This document shows positions 60,901 to 64,000 of a DNA stretch of 64,000 bases, in pieces (the stretch's first letter is position 1; each line of letters begins with the position of its first letter). The stretch lies in the NCBI GenBank assembly GCA_964036195.1, contig OZ038458.1, positions 18,365,832 through 18,429,831 on the forward strand. The letters are read 5' to 3'. The notes below the pieces were generated by a model. It saw only the letters and a program-made list of their open reading frames with translations. It searched no databases and was not told the DNA's origin. The stretch is from Sphaerolaimus hirsutus. Its lineage: Eukaryota > Nematoda > Chromadorea > Monhysterida > Sphaerolaimidae. The translations under genes were made by a program, and so were the position numbers.

Positions 60901-62225
60901 TTGGAAAGATAACAACAAAACAATGGCGCCATTGTTTTGGCGCTTGGCGGTGGCGCCCTTTTTGGATCCATTTTGGCGCCAGGCGCCTTTCTTTTGGATA
61001 ACGCCAAAACGACGCCTCATAAGTATTCATTTTATCTTTATTTGCTATTTTTCTGAATTTCCTTTCAATTTAACGCCGTTTACCTGGTAATTTTCTATCA
61101 CTGCCAACAAAAAGCGACCCGTATCACACAGGCAAAAGCAAGTATATATCATACGTGCAGCGGAAAAGTTGGGAGGCGATCTACCGTAACCGTGGGAAAA
61201 ATGGCAATTGGTGCAAATTGCAGATGTATGAAATTGAAGTTCCACGTGAAGTTCGAATGCCAAACAGGGAATCATTTATATGCAGCAAGCATGAACGATC
61301 CGGGACGAAATTAATTTAGCCCGACAATTTTTTCCGGGCGGTACAATTCATTGTAGCTGAAATATCCTTATTTTGGTCGTGATTGGAAAGCCGATCTGTG
61401 CAGTGCAGTCCAACGTAAAATTCACTGTAAAATTTTCTTCATTTCTGTTGTTTGGCAATGAACATTTGGCATGAAATTTTTCAATTTTACTGCGCCAGAG
61501 CTCAGAACATTTGTACTGCGCCAGAGCTCAGAACAACGAATTGAAAAATATTTTCACATATTCTACGGTAGATAGGACCGTGGCGGGTTCACACATCGGG
61601 TTAATTGAATTTCGCACCAGACGATAGCATTCGCATTTTAAATCATGCGATATTGGCAAATCTCGATGTCATAGCGTGAGTTATTTATGCTGTACGTTTG
61701 CCGATATTTTCTATCACTACTCTACAGTAATTTTGTGTAAAATAAAAATAGTCGATTAAACACTCACAGGAACATAATCACGGAGAAATATGAGAAAGGT
61801 TCCCCAGTTGAGACTTCCGGATGCGCCACGGAGGACCAGGGGCAGTCCCAGAACCTGTAAAAATCCCTGTAAAATGTCATGTGTTATGTGAAAGACTCTG
61901 TAAAGTGTCATGTGTATCCTAATCTTATTCTGTAGTATCCAAATATTATGTTTTCGTATCCAAATCTTACGTTTGGACATAACGTTGGAAAGACATAAGA
62001 TTTGGATACGATACAATAAGATTTGGAGACACGTGACACTTGATAGGGTCTTTTACATGACACATGACACTCTACAGTGTCTTTTACAGGGTCTGGGACA
62101 GGCACCAGGAGAACAATAGTTTTAAACCATTGAGACCAGCAAACATGTTCGGAATTTATGCTCTCCTTCTGATTGGTTGTGGTATTGGATGTATCGCATT
62201 GTTGTGTGAACGTTTTGTGATCAAG
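54730..62225 (+). CDS. Divergent ionotropic glutamate receptor (IR-type), fragmented by transposons
   Basis: Exons read in the order S1, M1, pore, M3, S2, M4. Proposed pieces: 54730-54921, 55608-55809 continuing at 56649-56669 after a hAT-like insertion, 56865-56902, 58551-58711, 59422-59583, 59982-60077, 60629-about 60786, 61770-61856, 62090-62225. Phases agree at each join tested. Landmarks: VPKLPVITIGVPNDF (start of S1), GDMLLLLDTYLRRMGI, GQIDCVG, R-X-R-AVRMPQSIHTG (the R...FSKP-type loop), a hydrophobic M1 (LLGAIFVILIVRHLL), LWDQLRYILPHSS (pore), LLTFLLAVVV (M3), SADIKTFDELVEAL and WWFAQQIEK (S2), and FGIYALLLIGCGIGC (M4). Most glutamate-contact residues are absent and the M3 SYTANLAAF motif is altered, as in protostome chemosensory IRs. 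It would act as a ligand-gated cation channel. Whether this copy is functional depends on removal of insertions. Confidence 0.7.
55328..55496. mobile_element. TACCGTATTTC MITE in receptor intron
   Basis: TACCGTATTTCCTCGAAATA to GGGAAATACGGTAG. Short form, 169 bp. Confidence 0.75.
55608..56669 (+). CDS. Receptor exon: S1 lobe, split by a hAT-like element
   Basis: After GATCTAG the frame runs EEVTLRGKLSTDSG, GMTGDMLLLLDTY and ERGQIDCVGT to the duplication GGCACAAC at 55809. The element 55810-56640 follows. Past the second duplication the frame resumes TWFYSDS and ends at CAG|GTGTCA (56669). G+C content and codon use are clearly coding. The acceptor is uncertain: the frame is open for 15 more codons upstream. 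If the element is not removed, the only local route is GTGGGC (55799) to GTTAG (56641), which changes the frame. Confidence 0.6.
55810..56640. mobile_element. hAT-like TAACGATGG element inside a receptor exon
   Basis: TAACGATGGC to GCCATCGTTA; exact duplication GGCACAAC (55802-55809, 56641-56648). Arms repeat ATTCGAAAATTCG. Nested inside is a 120-bp TACCGTATTTCTTCGATTTT MITE (56230-56350). Confidence 0.92.
56230..56350. mobile_element. TACCGTATTTCTTCGATTTT MITE
   Basis: TACCGTATTTCTTCGATTTT and its perfect inverse AAAATCGAAGAAATACGGTA bracket about 80 bp. Third interior type under the same TACCGTATTTC ends. Confidence 0.85.
56670..56864 (+). mobile_element. Introner-like palindromic element acting as an intron in S1
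   Basis: The element is palindromic: TCAATCCCAGAGTCTGTAAAATG at the left edge (first part) is answered by CATGGTCTGGGACTG at the right, and the centre is TGCAAAATGGCAAACGTACG folded on itself. Its left edge reads CAG|GTGTCA, a strong donor; its right edge reads CTGCCCCCAG|G, a strong pyrimidine-rich acceptor. Splicing exactly at these edges joins SDS to RARAVRMPQ in frame. An inner pair, CT|GTAAAATG to TTTTACAG|G (56688-56833), is also a usable intron. Confidence 0.7.
56865..56902 (+). CDS. Receptor exon: conserved R...loop of S1
   Basis: A 38-base exon, phase 2 to phase 1, encoding RARAVRMPQSIHTG with the upstream split codon. It ends ACCG|GTGGGT and joins the M1 exon in frame (G-SALWMTAV). 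It aligns with the R-X3-IDFSKPFMTLG segment of glutamate receptors, and the distance from the preceding GQID is the usual 12 residues when the element before it is removed edge to edge. Confidence 0.55.
56995..57704. mobile_element. hAT-like CAGAGTTG element, GTAAGC subtype
   Basis: CAGAGTTGCGAAAGCG to TTAACAACTCTG; exact duplication CACTGCAC (56987-56994, 57705-57712). Both arms use TTACGCTTACGC instead of the usual TTACGTTTACG. A 33-codon acidic frame (57375-57476) may be a transposase relic. Confidence 0.88.
57713..58248. mobile_element. hAT-like CATAGTTG element
   Basis: CATAGTTGTTAAAACG to TTTGACAACTCTG. It shares its left flank CACTGCAC with the previous element; right flank CACGGCAC, 7 of 8. 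It therefore inserted directly beside the other copy. Confidence 0.75.
58262..58455. mobile_element. CACACTAGTATAG... MITE
   Basis: TTTGGGAAACTCATATTTAC and its inverse GAGTTTCCCAAAATTCC frame a 0.19-kb element; same family as 35.11 and 31.69 kb. Confidence 0.6.
58551..58711 (+). CDS. Receptor exon: membrane helix M1
   Basis: Acceptor CCACCACACAG; 161 bases starting in phase 1/2 and ending phase 0 at CCC|GTAAGA, a strong donor. Encodes SALWMTAVHDDFSQIM, FVPTAFQL, then the helix LLGAIFVILIVRHLL. An alternative acceptor six bases inside keeps the frame. Confidence 0.75.
58757..59057. mobile_element. TACCGTATTTC MITE in receptor intron
   Basis: TACCGTATTTCCTGGAAATA to TTTCGAGGAAATACGGTAT. Confidence 0.75.
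59167..59421. mobile_element. CACTTTACACC element whose end supplies a splice acceptor
   Basis: ATATACTCTGGTTACTTTAC to ACGCCGAGTATA, followed by CAG. The next base is the start of the receptor's pore exon, so the element's terminal GAGTATACAG serves as the acceptor. Confidence 0.7.
59422..59583 (+). CDS. Receptor exon: pore loop and M3
   Basis: 162 bases in phase 0, strongly G+C-rich. Encodes AQPSADTDRGMRLWDQLRYI, then the loop PHSSAPRPSAAAPRR and the M3 start GALLTFLLAVVVADQH. Donor CAACAT|GTCGCA. Joined to the next exon (KLLLADLL) it spans the same length as the SYTANLAAFLT segment of glutamate receptors. Confidence 0.7.
59806..59898. mobile_element. Short TACCGTATTTC-family remnant
   Basis: Only the right part (CTGGGGGTATTCCGAGGAAA) is well kept. 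Confidence 0.5.
59982..60077 (+). CDS. Receptor exon: end of M3 and start of S2
   Basis: Acceptor CTCACTGTACCAG; 32 codons in phase 0 (KLLLADLLRRDTRVSAD, then IKTFDELVEALQSNQ) ending at CAG|GTGCCG. TFDELVEA matches the SAEDLA stretch that opens S2. Confidence 0.7.
60180..60315. mobile_element. Decayed GGCGCC element
   Basis: AGTGGCGCCATGCGCC to AAAGCGCCATTCCATCACTA. A further fragment lies at 60923-61015. Confidence 0.6.
60328..60580. mobile_element. CACTTTACACC element
   Basis: CAGTAGTCACTTTACACCCT to GTTCGCTGAGTATACC with inner TGGCAGCGTGCCAACGAT pair. Confidence 0.7.
60629..60786 (+). CDS. Receptor exon: S2 lobe
   Basis: Acceptor GGCTCCAG (or CTGCAG at 60643, also in frame). Encodes MRPDWWFAQQIEKSM, then RQALANNPMVFAG and EDRLGEMILNGV. 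Phase 2 donors at GT|GTGGTG (60786) or TG|GTGTAC (60789) both fit the following exon. Confidence 0.65.
61770..61856 (+). CDS. Receptor exon: pre-M4, first part
   Basis: Acceptor AACACTCACAG; encodes NIITEKYEKGSPVETSG and CATEDQ. It then enters the left end of a CAGTCCC-family element (GQSQN) and stops at ACCT|GTAAAA, phase 2. Confidence 0.6.
61843..62103. mobile_element. Introner-like element within the M4 exon
   Basis: CCAGGGGCAGTCCCAGAACC at the left, CTGGGACAGGCACCAGG at the right. The inner inverted repeat carries CTGTAAAA as donor (61857) and its reverse complement TTTTACAG as acceptor (62089). The 233-base intron leaves 36 extra coding bases from the element in frame. The hexamer ACCAGG stands on both sides. 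Confidence 0.7.
62090..62225 (+). CDS. Receptor exon: M4
   Basis: From TTTTACAG the frame is VWDRHQ (element-derived), ENNSFKPLRPANMF and the helix GIYALLLIGCGIGCIALLC, then ERFVIK and donor AAG|GTATAA. M4 and its short cytoplasmic start are complete. The final exon is not certain: an acceptor TAGCCAG at 62781 would give an immediate TGA, which is possible. Confidence 0.65.
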
Positions 62226-62262
62226 GTATAACAACTGATTTAGGATATTATACTCAACGGAC

Positions 62263-62489
62263 TTGATACTCTGCACTCGCAGTGATTTATGTCTTGTGTT
62301 GGAAGCGTGCCAATGACAATAAAAGCATGCAATTTTTGTTTAAAAAAATATAAAAAGTCATTCTTGTGAATATGTTAACGTATAATGTTCTAACAGCAAT
62401 AAATTTTTCAAGTTTTTATAAAACATGTATCGTTGGCACGCTTCCAACGGGAACCACGCGTGCAAGGTGTAAAGTTGCTGGAGTATATT
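62263..62489. mobile_element. CACTTTACACC element, inverted
   Basis: The same family as 53385-53631 in reverse orientation: GATACTCTGCACTCGCAGTG to TGTAAAGTTGCTGGAGTATA. Confidence 0.7.
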
Positions 62490-62843
62490 AACATTTAATA
62501 TTATTATTATGATTGTGGGAGAGTTTTGAACCTTTTATCATTATATTCCGGATTTCACTAAAACAGCATTGAAAATTCTCTGCTGCACTGCAACAAAGGC
62601 ACACAATTTTAGCATGAGATCATAACAGATGATCAATGAATAAACTAATGGGAATCACCCACGATAAAATTGCGTTACCAAACGAAATAAATGCACAAAC
62701 ACATTCACAAACACAGTATTTTTATCCGGCTTCGCACCATAATAAGCGAACTGTCTAGTTGACTGAGTGCGAAATGATTAGCCAGTGAACTCTGCACACC
62801 ACACATCCGTGCCGACCACTACAAAACCCGGTCGTGGCAACTG

Positions 62844-63774
62844 GTGGCAGTCCCGCGCCCTGTAAAGTGTAAAGTCAAGTGTCAAATATCAAATGTCATG
62901 CAAAATGTCATACAGAAATATTTTAATTGTCGCGCAAAGTGTCTAAAGTTCAGTAATAAAATCTCTTTTTTCTATCGATAAACATTTGACATGATATTTG
63001 ACGAGTTTCATTCCAAAAGTGCATATATTGCCGCTTACCGCACACTTTCCAAATATTAACCTACGATACCTGTCTTATTTTTGTAATAGGTTGTAAACTA
63101 CCTAAGTAAGTTTCATTTTACATTTGTATGAAATAACAAAAAATGTAACTTACTAGTTTACAACTAGTGATGTGAAAAGCGCCAGAACTTTGGCGCCAAG
63201 CGCCATTGCGATTTTCCGACCCCCAGCGCCAATGGCGCCAGAGCAAAATGGCGCCAAGCGCCAGAAGCGCCATGGCGCTAGCGCCAAGCGCCAGCGCCAG
63301 GCATGTTGTTCCAGGTGCCGGTGAAAAAGCGCCAAGCGCCAAAAACGCCATGGCGCTTTTCATGGGCTCGGTGGCAAGCGCCAATGACGCCACAGCAAAA
63401 TAGCGCCAAGCGCCAAAAGCGGCATGGCGCTTTTACATCACTATTTACAACCTATAAAAAACTGATTAACAGTGCACCGAAGGGTAAAACCAATAACACC
63501 ATTGAAAGGCACATGTCGAAAAGAACCCTGACCTAAATTTTCAGGTATATAACATCCACATTTGATGTAAAACCCAAAACATTTGAAATCCATTCGTGTA
63601 CTTTTGAAAATGGAACTTCTTGTGTGGGGATTCCGGCTGGCTTTTCAGCACTATACGTGGATGTCAGATCCACGCTTAACTAGATTTTTCTGGATTCGGT
63701 GTTTATGCACTTTTAAAATCTCTTGATTTGGCACTTGATTTTACACTTTACATGGTGCGAGACTACCCTCTGAG
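62844..63774. mobile_element. CAGTCCC-family element, possible 5' UTR intron
   Basis: Left edge CTG|GTGGCAGTCCCGCGCC, right edge GCGAGACTACCCTCTGAG|TG. Edge to edge it has a usable donor (GTGGCA) and acceptor (pyrimidine-rich, AG) and would place the next gene's ATG 12 bases into the following exon. Contains the nested hAT-like element 63165-63443. Confidence 0.55.
63165..63443. mobile_element. hAT-like TAGTGATG element with GGCGCC arms
   Basis: TAGTGATGTGAAAAGCGCCA to GGCGCTTTTACATCACTA; exact duplication TTTACAAC (63157-63164, 63444-63451). Confidence 0.9.
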
Positions 63775-63785
63775 TGACACTGAAA

Positions 63786-63998
63786 ATGCTAGCAATATGG
63801 CTAGCTCTAATAGTGCATTGTGCATGCGCCTATTCGCCTAACCCTGATAATTATATTGGCGTATATCCGGAAACGTCATTGCCAGTGAAAGGTGGAAATA
63901 AAGAAACGTGTAGACACAATAGTTACCTGATTGGGTTCACCGATGAGTACTTTTCGCATGCCTGCAGGGACTTGAAGAGTGTTGATGGATGTCCTGAG
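63786..63998 (+). CDS. Start of a secreted or membrane protein, partial
   Basis: An ATG at 63786 opens an uninterrupted 71-codon frame to the window edge. MLAIWLALIVHCACAYS is a typical signal peptide. The mature part is polar with Cys and Tyr (NPDNYIGVYPETSLP, CRHNSYLIGFTDEYF, HACRDLKSVDGCPE). The final bases GAG|GT could be a splice donor at the edge. No family recognised. It might be the amino-terminal domain of another receptor arranged in tandem, but nothing shows that. Confidence 0.6.
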   Translation, partial: MLAIWLALIVHCACAYSPNPDNYIGVYPETSLPVKGGNKETCRHNSYLIGFTDEYFSHACRDLKSVDGCPE

Positions 63999-64000
63999 GT

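Overview
This is a 64 kb piece of an A+T-rich animal genome. Spliced exons, introns packed with non-autonomous DNA transposons, a penta-EF-hand gene and a divergent ionotropic-receptor-type glutamate receptor point to a metazoan, probably a protostome. The species cannot be named from the sequence.

Layout. 1-~10.9 kb: a Ty3/gypsy-type LTR retrotransposon on the minus strand, cut by the left edge, with gag-protease, pol and an unrecognised third ORF. 11-29 kb: nested miniature transposons and fold-backs, with one orphan first exon (16.4 kb, minus). 30-31.4 kb: a possible 42-residue gene whose first exon is split by a hAT-like element. 32-41 kb: fold-backs, MITEs and three or four isolated exons. 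44.4-48.9 kb: a complete four-exon ALG-2/PDCD6-like gene (minus). 49.8-52.7 kb: relics of a receptor-like exon (minus). 54.7-62.2 kb: the receptor gene (plus). 63.8 kb to the edge: first coding exon of a secreted protein (plus).

The main result is how transposons relate to exons. (1) A family with ends resembling C(A/T)GGGGGCAGTCCC sits inside receptor exons with splice sites in its own ends, and in one copy removing it restores the expected reading frame. It looks like an introner, a transposon that creates introns. (2) hAT-like elements with 8-bp target duplications interrupt at least four open frames, and deleting the element plus one duplication restores each frame. That may mean removal at the RNA or DNA level, or simply disabled alleles. 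(3) Several exons begin exactly at a transposon terminus.

Exon models rest on frame, phase and splice-site reading by eye; no transcript or database evidence was available.
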